DNA from: Macrosoma leucophasiata | Taxonomy: Eukaryota; Arthropoda; Insecta; Lepidoptera; Hedylidae | NCBI GenBank assembly: GCA_036365455.1 | Contig: JAWQUS010000002.1 | Coordinates: 2,170,001 to 2,234,000 of the forward strand | Reading direction: 5' to 3' | Length of the DNA stretch: 64,000 nucleotides | Shown here: one piece after another, positions 1-11,588 of the stretch | Numbering within the stretch: position 1 is the stretch's first letter | Layout: every line of letters begins with the position of its first letter | Notes under the pieces: generated by a model | Database searches by the model: none | Seen by the model: only the letters and a program-made list of their open reading frames with translations | Told to the model about the DNA's origin: nothing | Program-made: the position numbers and the translations under genes

Positions 1-195
1 ATTGATATAAGTGATGACTGCAGCCTATAGACGCCCACACAATGACCAGAGGTCAAAATGCAAATGCGCTGCCACTCCTGAGGCATTAGGTGTTATGCTT
101 CTGTGCCGGAAATTACAGGTTTCTGTTTCGGTCAGGTGGTAATGTACGGCACATTACCACCTGACCGAAACACGATAGTGCTGAACACTACCATT
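1..195 (-). mobile_element. Family A SINE (Metulj-like), cut by window edge, with internal inverted duplication
   Basis: Reversed family A runs from 'gtgatgactgcagcctatag' to 'gtgctgaacactaccatt'; the A-rich tail is outside the window. Where other copies read 'gggccgtacattaccacctg' this one carries a 22-bp perfect inverted duplication (124-145 against 151-172). Confidence 0.85.
124..172. repeat. Perfect 22-bp inverted repeat, 5-bp loop
   Basis: Arms 124-145 and 151-172 are exact reverse complements around ACGGC. It is an inverted duplication of family-A SINE sequence. Confidence 0.95.
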
Positions 196-2551
196 CTTTT
201 TAAACTTTTATTCCCTGTACCTTCCATTCAGCACAGTTGCAGCGTTAAGAATTAAAAAGGAATGTCAATTCAAATTTAGAATCGCATCCAGTGCTGCATT
301 GCACCGATATGCAAAAGCCCGACGCATTTTTGGCCGACATTTCTGATCGGAGCCCACAGAGCCGGATTCTTTCTTTTCTTTCCTTTTTTTTTTAATTTAA
401 ATAAAACCACAACCGGTCTGTGGCGCATTCAAATGAGACCCCGATTGGTTCGCACCTCACTTCACTTCGATAACGTGTCTATCCGTTTCCGATTATTCTG
501 TTCGATTTTTAAATTTAAAAATCTCTTTAGCAATTAATCGTTCAATTAACAGTCACGTGTAAAATTGGACGTCGCAGCCGTGTGGTCGTCGGGTTGTATA
601 AAAGTTATAAAATAGCGGTCGTAAAAGGAGGGTCCCAGGTTCGAGGCTCGCCCGTAAACTAACAAATCTGACCTACATCGTAAATCACTTAGCCACGTTG
701 TTACAGATAACGTTTACGAGTTAGAAACAAAATATGAAAGTGAAAAAACGAAGTGTTCGGTACAACTTTTTGGGTTTTAATAACGACCGTATTTATACGA
801 GTATGTAATGAAACCGTTTTATGTCATTTTTATAGTACAAAACTAAGTTAGGGGCCATAGCTCATTGAAACAAAGAAAAAAAAGTTTAAAAATGGAATAG
901 CATTTTAAATTCGAACGGGAAAGGATACTGGCCGTTTCAAACCTAAAAAAAAACTAATAAAACGCAAGATATTACCGCAGGAATCCCTACACCACATAAT
1001 GTAATTAGGGAACATCCAGACGACTACATAAAAAGGCCGCTAGTGACGACCAATCACAGTGGATCGGGCGACCAAAAAGGACCCACGACGTACACCGATG
1101 TGACCGCCGACGGCCATGTTTAAAATATTAAAAGCATAAATCAAAAACGTTATTGGATGTTTTAATGTAGAAATAATTTCGGCTTAGTTCGTTAAGCGAT
1201 GCCCTTAAATGAATTCCGATCGAAATTTTTTTTCCATTCGATCGTTTATCGAATGATATTTTCGTCAAAAACCACTCCATTATGTCACCTCGAATTACAG
1301 TTCTTTTACACTCAATTATTATTACAGAATGCACGTAATGAGATCTCATTGTGTTCGCGTCTGGTGCTGCTAGTTTTTATAATTTTTAATTATTTATAAC
1401 AGCCCCAAACATCACCTGTGTACGGTGTGTAGTCGAGCGGAAATGGATTCGGCTAACGGAACGTTTTTTCTTCGATTTTATTCCGACAAAAACTGTAGAC
1501 GAGATAGAAAACGACACGTATAGGATACGAGCAGCGAGCGAAAAAAACGGCCATAGTTTTTCGATAGCGGAGACAGGTAGACGTATCTATGTGTATCTAC
1601 TAGATAACCTTGTTTATAGCAACGAATGGAATCTCGATTATCGAAATAAATAGCGCGATCGCTCGCGTTTTTGACGCGTACAACCAAACTAGTGACACAG
1701 TAATGTATGGCGTATCCCAAGGGTGGTACGGCTTGAGATCGCGTGCTCGCCTCTGACAGTTAAAACGTTCTCGCGGTTAAGTCGAGTCATTGCAGCGATT
1801 TTCTCGAACGAAGCCCGCGGCTCCAACCCGATATTTTGAATTTCGAACCGTCTCAACTTTTTACTTTTTTTAAATGGTCTTTATCTCGCCCTCCGGCCAG
1901 CGATTCGTAGACATATCACATTACAGGTTATCTCGTTACGTACCTCTTTGTTCGTGTGTTTTTTTTTCAACCAAAAATTTTTACCGGTCCCGTACCGCTG
2001 TGGGAGCGTACTCGTAAACGTATACGTATTAATTCCGTGTTCCGGTCGACTTAGGTTCGAAATGTTTGCTTCTAATTAAGGTGGAGAGGTTTGATTTTGA
2101 TTGGTGGCAAAAAAAAAGTGAACCGCCATGTTACCGTTACCCGCGGCGTGGTATAATGAGTCGGATCGGCAATGCGACACACGCAAGAACTGAGACCGGT
2201 CGGGAGTGCCCCAAATAGGAGATAAGGGGCAAAACAAACACACGAAACGCGAATCCCATTCACTATGAACACCTGACTGAGATTTTAATGTGGAAATTCA
2301 CACTTAAATAGAAATGCCAGTGTAATGCGAAAGCTCGTGGAGTTTAAGCTGAATTGAATTCAATTTTTACAACACTCGTGTTTAACCCTCATTACACTGA
2401 TTATACGAGTAGGACTGGTCTTGAAAAGAATTAAGCATGTTTTTAAAAGCTTATTTCAGATAATTAATATATATTCAGTCAACATTTCCCTATCTCTACA
2501 TAGGTACGTATAGAAATCGTTAAATAATTGCCTAATTTAAAACCTTCATTT
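196..2551. other. Intronic block without recognised repeats
   Basis: No repeat family, exon or RNA gene was recognised. Composition is mixed, with CpG-containing stretches around 1420-2270. Frames of 66-80 aa are unsupported. Confidence 0.6.
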
Positions 2552-2865
2552 TAGCTGTGCCCGCGACTTCGCCCGCGTGAGTAATTATGATTGTTCAGTA
2601 TCTACCCGGACGAAGTCGTGGGCGCAGCTAGTATAAAAGTAAGTAAGCCTAAGTTACTACTCATTACATCAGCTATCTCCGAGTGAAAGTCCCCTCAAAA
2701 TAGGTCCAGTCGTTCCCAAGATAAGCCCCGCCAAACAGACAGATAGAAAAAAAATAGTAAAAAAAGTTGTTTTGGTATATGTACCGTGTATACATACATA
2801 TGCTTTTAGTAAAAAGCGGTTATTTTTATATTACAAACAGACACTCCAATTTTATTTATTTGTAT
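2552..2865 (+). mobile_element. Lepidopteran retroelement repeat with inverted (foldback) 5' head
   Basis: TAGCTGTGCCCGCGACTTCG at 2552-2571 and CGAAGTCGTGGGCGCAGCTA at 2611-2630 are inverted copies (18 of 20 match). The plus-orientation body follows: 'ttacatcagctatctccg', 'aaacagacagatag', 'ttggtatatgtaccgtgt' and 'aaacagacactccaatttta'. This body is a widely dispersed lepidopteran repeat. Confidence 0.75.
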
Positions 2866-2907
2866 AGATATTTATAGGAATAGATAGGTAGAGACGCGTG
2901 CCAATAC

Positions 2908-4321
2908 ATCGATAACCATTTTAATAAAGCATAATTTAATGCAACACTAATTAAGAACCATACATGGATGTGACGTCGTTCGAATGACATTTAACCTGAA
3001 GTTCGAAATTAAAAAGTTTCAATTTGTGCGTGCGCCAGTCGCGTGATCGATACGTTATCTCGATTCAGAATCGATATTCGAGCCGGCGGATAATCGAATC
3101 GATACGAGTCAGGTGATATTTTTCGAACCGGTTGCAAGTCGACTCGAAATGTATTCCCCTTTAAATAAAGATTAAAACACTTACTTTTTCTAATTCTAAT
3201 AGGTGAAACCGTAGGACTTGTATCGCTTGCACCATCTGAAAAGAAATAACCGTTCGTTAGATCAATCTTATAACATTTCTAACTAGCTAGATACTTTTGA
3301 CAGGCTTTTTTGTGTAGAGATCTGTATCAAAATTCTTGAATAAATTTACAAAAAATCCCGGTTAGAATTAAAAAAATTATATGTAGGTACTATATATAAT
3401 AAGAATCAAAATGATCTCAACTTTTTTACTTTTTAAAAATGGGCAACGAACCTTCTCCCCTTCCAACCCTAATCCACTTTCTTATAATTAACCCCTTTAC
3501 ATAACATTGCCCTTTTTACAGCTTGATTATTCTCATTTATTCCATTTAGTTACACGTAAGGAGCAAACAAAGCTGGGTGATGTAACAATGGCCGGGTAAA
3601 GCGCATCGACACCCCGCTGCGTGACTCGCTTATTATCGATTGTGTGTCGATTCGATATCGATAGTTATATCGATGTTTATAATAATGGATTAGTTTTTTT
3701 TTTTGACACAACATTCTTGCCCAATGACTCTAGGTACAATGTTGTAAATGAATTTTTTAACGGGGAATTATATAAATATTTTAAGTTCTAAGTTTATTTT
3801 TGAAGATTAAGCTGGATCAACAAATCGAAATAAGTTGATAACAGCAATTAAAGACTTCATATCTATTTGAAATAATACAGTTTAATTTATATCGTGTTAC
3901 GGTGAAATAGTGTTGTACAGCCTCGCAATTTCCAACACAGAGACATAGGCCTTAGGGTGCCTTAGGCCTCAGAACTAGCAATGCATTTACATTGAAATCT
4001 GTGGTTTCGAGTAGTTGTTGATAGGCTACAGTATTACTTACCATCAATGTTAACTATAACACTAATTGAAATAGAATAAATTCGCCCATGTATCACGGAG
4101 CCTTGGAAAAAGGCATCCTAAATGGATGATGTTGTTGAAGTTAAAGATTGAAATTCGTTTCAAGTTGCAACTGAGTACATTTTCTGATTGCACTTAGAAT
4201 ATTCAAAACAATTCAATATTTCGATTGTAAATATCGATAAAGATAATTATCACAAAAAAATAATATAACTTGTTTTATCTAAGTAAAAATACATTTAAAA
4301 ATAATAATAACGATATCGATA
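2908..4321. promoter_or_regulatory. Cluster of ATCGAT / TATCGATA motifs (candidate DRE-like or boundary sites)
   Basis: ATCGAT occurs at 2908, 3046, 3070, 3098, 3635, 3657, 3669, 4234 and 4315. TATCGATA is complete at 3656, 4233 and 4314. In Drosophila TATCGATA is the DREF/BEAF-type element; activity in this species is inference. Confidence 0.4.
3908..4060 (+). mobile_element. Family A SINE, decayed 3' part
   Basis: Matches to the consensus include 'cgcaatttccaacacagaga', 'ccttaggcctcag', 'gataggctacag' and 'taccatcaatgttaact'. Heavily mutated, so an old copy. Confidence 0.65.
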
Positions 4322-4755
4322 GCTATCTAAAAATAGTATAATGTAACTTTAATAGTGATGTGATTTGTTTCTGATTACCACCACAGTTGGTTCCACCCCG
4401 ACATCTCCAATTTCCTTTGGTGATTAATGATCAGAGGTCTTGACCTCAAGCACTACTTGCTACAATGCCTCCACTGTTTTATTTTTGTTTATGGCCATTT
4501 TAAATTAGGCTAATGAGTGCATTTTTTGTTCCTCGCTTTTTAATGGTATAGAATTTTAAACTTGTCAATACTGTTTAAAATCTTTTTTTATTTTAAAGGC
4601 AGACGCTTTAAGTCTTAAATAGCAATAGTATAATCATTCAACTAAGTTAGAATTATTAGATAAACTTTTTTTCTGTATATTTGACTATTTAATGTCTGTC
4701 TATCTAATATATACTAATATATACAATATATACAAATATATACTATATATTTTTT

Positions 4756-5032
4756 ACTGGTGGTAGAGCTCCAGTGACGGAGCTCGAGGGCGTAGGCACC
4801 ACCGCATTACCTAATATACTTGCCGCTAAATGGTAGTGTTCAGCACTATCGTGTTCCGGTCAGGTGGTAATGTACGGCTCTGTAATTTCCGGCACAGAGG
4901 CATAACACCTAATGCCTCAGAAGTGGCAGCGCATCTGCATTTTGACGTCTGGTCATTGTGTGGGTGTCTATAGGCTGCAGTCATCACTTAACATCAATGT
5001 GAACTGCACGCTTGTTTGCCACTTTTATTACA

Positions 5033-5068
<36 letters not shown>

Positions 5069-5069
5069 A
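4756..5069 (+). mobile_element. Family A SINE, full length, with (AT)n tail
   Basis: It starts ACTGGTGGTAGAGCTCCAGT and runs through 'gtgttccggtcaggtggtaa', 'ggcacagaggcataacac' and 'gtctataggctgcagtca' to 'tgccacttttattacattaa'. An A-run and (TA)n microsatellite to 5069 serve as tail. Consensus architecture resembles the lepidopteran Metulj group; a clear tRNA-type box B is not visible. Confidence 0.85.
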
Positions 5070-5115
5070 TAACAGTTGACTAAATAAAAAATCATTTTTA
5101 TTTAGTCAACTGTTA
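5070..5115. repeat. Perfect 21-bp inverted repeat, 4-bp loop
   Basis: Arms 5070-5090 (TAACAGTTGACTAAATAAAA...) and 5095-5115 are exact reverse complements around ATCA. It directly follows the (TA)n tail of a SINE. Confidence 0.95.
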
Positions 5116-7701
5116 ACGTGAATACCAGGCGAGCATAACATCTGCGGATATCAATTAAACACCTCGCCACCCCCATATGTTTGTTCAGACGGGGACGACG
5201 GATAAAAATATGTTAAACTGTGTGCTGTGTACACTTGCCACCGAGATGTTTGTGGGTACACACACAAGTACAGTGGGGCTGTGTTTGCTGTGACACACTA
5301 ATATGCTACCGTGTAGAGACAGAGAAGTTGTCATTAAGACTTAAGTTCCGTATACGTCATTTTTCTATCTATCTATTGTAATGTTTTTTGACATTAAAAA
5401 TATATGAACAACTTTGAAGACTTTTTAAATACTAGGTGTAATTCCAAACCCTTTGTTACTTTATAAAAACATTTCATTTTGAAATAAAATAGTTTAGAAT
5501 TATTTATTTGATAGGATTTTTTTAAGTTGGCTCTAGGATATTTCTACTCCTACTACAGATCTGGTACATAAACTATCTGGGTGTCAAATTTCACTGTTAT
5601 CTGTTAAGTCATACGTGTAATGCAGTAGTAATAGAAACTTTCACATTTATAATATTAATAGGAAAAATTACTAAGATACAAAAAACGACTAATATAACAA
5701 AGTACACTATAACAAAGACTGCCCTTTATAAGCGAATCATCCGAATAAAGGCTTTAAGTTATTACTTCAAATGGGAAAGACTTGTAAAATTTATGGATAA
5801 AAATGGAAAAAAAAAATTATGGACATAATGAAAATGCAAATTCGATGACAGTATGTATGAATAACAAACAATAACAATCGACATCTTGTGAACCTATCAT
5901 TATTAGTGGTAGAGCTCTTTTGGCATAGCTCGATGGCGTAGCTAACCGCTTTATCTAATCTGTCTTACTAAAAGGCAGTTCGGCGATACCGTTTTTCCTT
6001 AAAAGGTGTCCAGCAAAGATGATTTTTGTCATATACACAAAAGTTCTTAGAACTTAGGCACGCCTAAGGCCTCATATTTGTAATTACAACACATTAATTG
6101 TCACTACAACATATCTACATACAGAGAGAATTTCTGAAGATTTAGATTACCTACAGCCTGCGCTTAAAACCTATTCATAAATAAAAAAAATAAAAAACCC
6201 TCTACATGAAGAAGACTCAATTGTCATATCAGTTACAAATGACCCCTAAAAAAGGATCGCAGTGTTTGAGTGTTAACTCCCATGAACAAACACAGATGCG
6301 ACAGGCAAACATGGTCTCGGGCCAGGACCATGCCCGATCATACTCCAACAGAGCTGTTTTATTTACTTTGGACTTGTCCTGTCACTCAACTCCTGTGTTT
6401 ATGAGATAAGTAGTCCACTTTGATGGGTTTTCGTGGACATCTACAAATTTTGGGGTAATGCAAATAAGTTTGTTGAGACGAGATATTGCGCCAAATAAAC
6501 TGTTTTTTGTTGAAATGTCAAAGGAAACAGCAGCTGACGGGCTACCTGATGGAAAAATGTTAAGGTCGCCTTTGCAAGAGTCTACAAGAGTTGGTCATGA
6601 GGTACACACCGCCCATACCTCTTCTACATGCACGCTGATCCAAAAGACTACATTTAATTCTTTTAAAATCCAAAAGTTTCATACAGCTCACGTACAAGGT
6701 ACATAAGTGCATTTGCACTAACCTAGCATTTGATACATGCCTTTAGACATGACAAAGGTAGTACTCGTATGAGGCAAAATGAGGTCTCACTCCAAAATCC
6801 TACCTAGTCATATAACAACTAGATATGCCAAAAAGAAAATTAAAGGAAAAACTTTAGCACCATAACCCATAATAGGCACTGTTAGGTATAAAAATATTGA
6901 AAAAACAGCACGATATCCCACAAATTTAGGTACCGTTAGGTTAGTAGTGTCCACGCTCTCCAAATTCGTTACTGAAGCTCTATCAATGGAGATAAAATCT
7001 ACATTCCTCTGAAGTTCGTACCAAATCTAGCGCACAGGTGATGAGCCATTTGGCGGTAAATGTAAGTAATGCGGTCCAACGACACTACCTACCATAAAAA
7101 ATAATAAATTCCGATACATACAATAATAAACCACTCTTAAAATTGCCCAAGTTTTTAGAGTTCATAAAAAAGTTTTGAAATCTTAAGAACTAGCGCCGAT
7201 TACTAAATCAAATATAATTTCTAAATTAAACGAAACTCTCATAGGTATTTAAAGTTAATATGCAATAACATTAAACAGCTATAAAATACATTTAATAAAT
7301 GTAAATATTTCGGTATTAGTCGAACGATGTTACTTTTATTAACAATTTACATATAGATTGTGAAAATGAGATTCTGCATTGAAATGTTGACCTAAGTTCA
7401 TTTGGGAACTTATTTCGTATATAATATTATAGGATTAATACAGAAATGCGATTGTATTGCCCAATTTCAATGTAAATATACTTTTGGATGTATCTTTTAC
7501 TAACAACACCAATATGTTTACAATCAGTTCAAGAGCTGAAGTCGTTTTTAATCGTAAATCGTAAGTAGATTTAAAAAATAAAACAGTTATTGATGATATT
7601 TAAGAGACGGACTTTAATGGGTTAAATATGATCAATCACTCGTTAAAGCAAGATTTTTTTATTACCTCTGATGAAAAATTGTTATTTTTTATGTTATGAC
7701 T
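5116..7701. other. Intronic block, mostly unrecognised
   Basis: Apart from the decayed family-A copy at 5904-6083 nothing was identified. Part of 6590-6650 has a weak resemblance to the reversed LINE 3' region ('cctcttctacatgcacgctg'). Confidence 0.5.
5904..6083 (+). mobile_element. Family A SINE, decayed 5' part
   Basis: 'tagtggtagagctctttt', 'gatggcgtagctaacc' and 'gcctaaggcctca' follow the family order with many changes and gaps. Confidence 0.6.
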
Positions 7702-7964
7702 AGCTGACCCGGCAAACCTTGTGTTGTTTCAGAATGAAATAATGTATCACAGGTTTTATATAGATATATAGGTATACATATTTGTATGGGAAAATGAAAT
7801 TGTGGTTTTTACTATTTCCCTTCAATTTCTTAATATTTGTTTACCTTTTAAACCTTCCCTAGACTTCCAAAAACATTAAAAACCAAAATTAGCCAAATCG
7901 GTTAAGCCGTTCTCGAGTTTTAGCGAGACTAACGAACAGCAATTGATTTTTATATATATAGATG
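7702..7964 (+). mobile_element. Lepidopteran retroelement repeat, head to tail
   Basis: It starts AGCTGACCCGGCAAACCTTG and ends with 'gttctcgagttttagcgaga', 'ctaacgaacagcaattga' and 'tttttatatatatagat'. This head/tail pair is common in lepidopteran and other insect genomes. I interpret it as a non-LTR-derived, non-autonomous element by resemblance. The family-A SINE at 7979 follows directly. Confidence 0.75.
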
Positions 7965-7978
7965 GTGGCAATCAAACA

Positions 7979-8269
7979 TTTTTTTTTTTTTATGTTATAA
8001 AAGTGGCAAACAAGCGTGCAGTTCACATTGATGTTAAGTGATGACTGCAGCCTATAGACACCCACACAATGACCAGAGGTCAAAATGTAAATGCGCTGCC
8101 ACTCCTGAGGCATTAGGTGTTATGCCTCTGTGCCGGAAATTACAAAGCCGTACATTACCACCTGACCGGAACACGATAATGCTGAATACTACCATTTAAC
8201 GGCAAGTATATTAGGTAATGCGGTGGTGCCTACGCCCGCGAGCTCCGTCACTGGAGCTCTACCACCAGT
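7979..8269 (-). mobile_element. Family A SINE, full length
   Basis: A T-run at 7979, then the reversed body to 'ggagctctaccaccagt' at 8269. It is close to the family consensus, so relatively young. It separates an older retroelement repeat (left) from an older family-A remnant (right). Confidence 0.9.
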
Positions 8270-8377
8270 GAACATGCAGTTCTATGTATGGTAAGCGAAT
8301 ACTGTATCCTATAGACATCTACACAAAAACGCGATAGTTTCAACGCTTTTGAGCTCCGACACTCGAACTCTACCAGT
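8270..8377 (-). mobile_element. Family A SINE, decayed copy with internal deletion
   Basis: 'acatgcagttctatgtatgg', 'tatcctatagacatctacac' and then directly 'gagctccgacactcgaactc' and 'taccagtaaag': both ends of the family with the middle missing. It abuts the young copy ending at 8269. Confidence 0.65.
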
Positions 8378-8649
8378 AAAGCCATTCGTAACTTTCACAA
8401 CACAAAAATCTGTCTCAAAAACCAGGATCCCCAAATGACCTTTTATTTTGTGGGATAAATAAACTTAGAGCCCACTATCATTTATTGGGCCATAAAATTT
8501 TACGAGGCCTGACACGTAGGACAATTTTATGATGTCCTCTTGGAGGCAGGCTGTTACAGCGTTAACCCTTACAGATATAAAATTTTGTTTCGAGAACACT
8601 TCATTGTTTAATCTAGATTAATCCTAATCAATGAATTATTTAAAAATAT

Positions 8650-8706
8650 ATGTATGTGTCTTGTCGCTGAGTCCCTTAGGGTAGGCAGTGAGTGGGAAGC
8701 GCCAGA
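8650..8706 (-). mobile_element. Short LINE 3'-end remnant
   Basis: The stretch 'ccttagggtaggcagtgagt' with 'gaagcgccaga' parallels the reversed 3' end at 10765-10830 ('ggggtaggcagagagt', 'gcagagcgccaga'). It is diverged and short. Confidence 0.5.
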
Positions 8707-8736
8707 AAAAAAAATCTGACTTATTATTTCGTAGCA

Positions 8737-9020
8737 TTGCAAGCTAGGTTGACTTTCCTAAAGAAACCATTGCAAGCTAGGTTGACTTTCTTGAAGAAAC
8801 CACCATTGCAAGCTAGGTTGACTTTTCTGAACAAACCACCATTGCAAGCTAGGTTGACTTTCCTGAACAAACCACCATTGCAAGCTAGGTTGACTTGCCT
8901 AAAGAAACCACCATTGCAAGGTAGGTTGACTTGCTTAAAGAAACCACTTTTGCAAGCTAGGTTGACTTTCCTGAAGAAACCACCATTGCAAGCTAGGTTG
9001 ACTTTCCTGAATCGGGCAAC
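8737..9020. repeat. 36-bp tandem repeat (minisatellite), eight units
   Basis: Units begin TTGCAAGCTAGGTTGACTT and end AAACCACCA. They lie at 8737 (33 bp), 8770, 8806, 8842, 8878, 8914, 8950 (36 bp each) and 8986 (partial). Unit 6 has GGTAGG for GCTAGG and ends ACTT. As lengths are multiples of three, both strands stay open (118 and 124 residues), but no start context, homology or flanking coding signal supports a gene. Confidence 0.95.
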
Positions 9021-10059
9021 CGCAAAAGGACCACTAATCGTTGAATAGAGCGAAATTTTGACCGCTCCTAATCGCATATGTCTTATGTATCCCTCCACAA
9101 CGGCCTAAGCCAAGAATCGGACCCACAGGGGGGGACCCCTTAGGCAGTTGTTTTAATTTATTCGGGTCCGATCTCCGATTCCCCGGACGCCGATTGAAGT
9201 AGACTGGATTCGTCTACGTAGTTGTATTAAAAAAAGTCGGCTGCCGCAAATTTTTTTAATGTGTCTAAAGTGTAGAATTGGATATTGGACCCAAAAGCTT
9301 ACTGTAAAACTTTTGGGTTTACAATTTTGTATGGCTTTAACTAAAGAGGCAAGACAACAAAGCATCTGTATTTTGAAATCTGTGTTTTGCGTAGATGCAG
9401 AGAATTTACAATAATGTAGATGTCTATAGTAATTTCACCGCAACATAACATTAAAAAAATACAAAGCTGGTAAAATACAAAAATTGTGGTTCTGTGAATA
9501 AAATGTATGTACCTATACTGTATACCTAGCTCTGCCTGCACCTTATAAGTAATATACGCGCGAAGCTATGTTTATATCAAATATACAATTAAGGTTCTAT
9601 TTTTGAATTCCACAATATTATAGCAATTTATGAAATAAAAAGTCAATTTTCCATTCACTAGCCATGAAAAGAATTTCGCCAAAGGATATGTGTTCATGAG
9701 ACATTTATTCCCATTCATGGAACGTCCATTTATGTTTTCAATGCCTTTGAGGCTTTCAAAGTAATTTGTTTCAAAAAGAAATAACACTTGCACCCTCTCC
9801 AGTTGTATTTGTGGAATAATTGCTGATCGCCCCGTCATTATGGATACAATAACCTGATATACCGTTGAGCTAGTTTCCACCTTATATCACTGGCACAGAG
9901 CCCAAATTCCTTGAAATACGTTTTAGGGTTCGCTGCTCTTAAACAAAATTAAGCAGTTTTGTAATGACTTTATAAACATCAGAATTGTATTTGGAGATAG
10001 TGGATCAGAATTTTGAAGGAGGCTCCAAGAATATCTACGCCTTTCGTTTTAATATTTTT
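9021..10059. other. Intronic block between the minisatellite and a family-A SINE
   Basis: Only a possible SINE remnant (9361-9465) was noticed. The 102-aa minus-strand frame at 9572-9880 has no recognisable motif. Confidence 0.5.
9361..9465 (+). mobile_element. Possible family A SINE 3' remnant
   Basis: 'agcatctgtattttgaaat' and 'tgtagatgtctatag' followed by 'taacattaaaaaaa' recall the family 3' half. Weak. Confidence 0.35.
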
Positions 10060-10343
10060 ACTGGTGGTAGAGCTCCACTGACGGAGCTCGCAGGCGTAGG
10101 CACCACCTCATCACCTAATATACTTGTCGCTAAATGGTAGTGTTTAGCACTATCGTGTTCCGGTCAGGTGGTAATGTACGGCCCTGTAATTTCTGACACA
10201 AAGGCATAACTCTTTGGGCCTCAGGAGTGGTAACGCATCTGCATTTTGACCATAGTCGTTGTGCGGATGTCTATAGGCTGCAGTCATCACTTAACATCAA
10301 TGTGAACTGCATGCTTGTTTGCCACTTTCATTACATAAAAAAA
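10060..10343 (+). mobile_element. Family A SINE, full length
   Basis: It starts ACTGGTGGTAGAGCTCCACT at 10060 and ends 'gccactttcattacataa' plus an A-run. Close to consensus. Confidence 0.9.
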
Positions 10344-10757
10344 TAGAAACAAATCCTACCATACAAGTTAGCAAAAATAACACTTAAAAAGGTAAGGGAC
10401 TGAACCCATTCCGTAACTAGAAAGAGCAGTTCCAATCGTTTTGTGCGCATGCGCATTCACCAGCTCATTGTACTTAACGAGACCTTCAAGACATCTGCAA
10501 TGTGACGTGACCTCATCTTTTCAAGCCTTTGTTAAGGTCTGGACCTCAAATTATTGCGGTCACTGTTACATCTTATTAGCGTTCCTTTCGAAATGTAGAC
10601 AGCTGATGAATATATAAAATTAATGACGCATTCTATGTAGGTACTATCGATTTTTTTTTGATATACCTAAATAAGTTGGTAAACAAGCAAATTATAAGAC
10701 AATAGATCTTGAATGAAAAAGAAAACTAAAGATATAACAAAACATTTAAATAAAGAA

Positions 10758-11119
10758 TATGACGTATGTATGTATGTATCTTCACGCCAGGTCCTTAACG
10801 GGGTAGGCAGAGAGTGCAGAGCGCCAGATATCCCGATCCTGACACACCTCACGTGCCTCTTCTACCTTCATCATTTTCTTCTTACATGCACGCCGATTCC
10901 TAAGACTTTTGACCCAACCATCAGACAGAATTCGACCTATTTGGTCATGGTAGGTCAGTCTTGGTCTTCCTGGGCCTCTGCAACCATTTACATTCGCATT
11001 GTATATCTGTTTAGTCATTCGCTCATTCGACATTCTTTCTATATGCCCGAACCATCGGAGCATGCCTTTTTTCATTTTTACATCGATACTACCATTCACA
11101 CAAAGCTCTTCCTTACATC
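10758..11119 (-). mobile_element. Non-LTR retrotransposon 3' end, 5'-truncated (same family as 56.3-56.9 kb)
   Basis: On the minus strand it encodes MKKGMLRWFGHIERMSNERM, then KQIYNANVNGCRGPGRPRLT and IGRILSDGWVKSLRNRRAC. It ends with the 'ctgcctaccccgttaagga' 3' region and an ATAC-rich tail. The candidate target-site duplication AATAAAGAA lies at 10749-10757 and 11120-11128. About 360 bp remain of an element that is several kb long elsewhere. Confidence 0.88.
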
Positions 11120-11460
11120 AATAAAGAAGTATAAAATATTTAGAACATAAAAACCATTTAAAACTTAGCGTAGGCTTTTTAAATTTTATCAAAAAAGGAA
11201 AAAATCAAAATATAGAATCATTCAAAGGAGCAATCATTCGAAATGATTTAACAATTCACTTGCTCAGTTTGCTAGCTGAGGCCACAAGTTTATAAATATT
11301 TTAAGTAAAACCCTAAAGTCACATGGCACAGTGGCGCTATATGTCACCTCCGTAGCCCGGATGTTGGGTTTGTTTACCCACGTTATCTTCAAGGCATCAA
11401 TCGGCTTATCATAAGGTAACTGACATACCTTGCTTTGCTACTGTAAGTCAACTGTAGATA

Positions 11461-11575
11461 GTGAATAGGGGCTTTCTACTGGTCTGTTAACATTTTACTG
11501 TTTGTGGAAATGTGACGAGCTTCTTATAGTTTTTTATGTTAGGATTGTTAATATTACACCGTAAATTCTTAAATA
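11461..11575 (+). repeat. Direct repeat, left copy
   Basis: 'ggggctttctactggtctgt' through 'gtggaaatgtgacgagcttc' and 'attacaccgtaaatt' recur at 11827-11950. The sequence is not of any family recognised here. Confidence 0.8.
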
Positions 11576-11588
11576 CATAGAATATTTT

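Noticed and set aside
8737..9020. The tandem array as a CRISPR
   Set aside because: Units are contiguous without spacers, in an animal intron.
8692..9098. 118-aa and 124-aa frames over the tandem repeat as a repetitive protein
   Set aside because: Open frames on both strands follow from a unit length divisible by three; no start context, domain or flanking coding signal.
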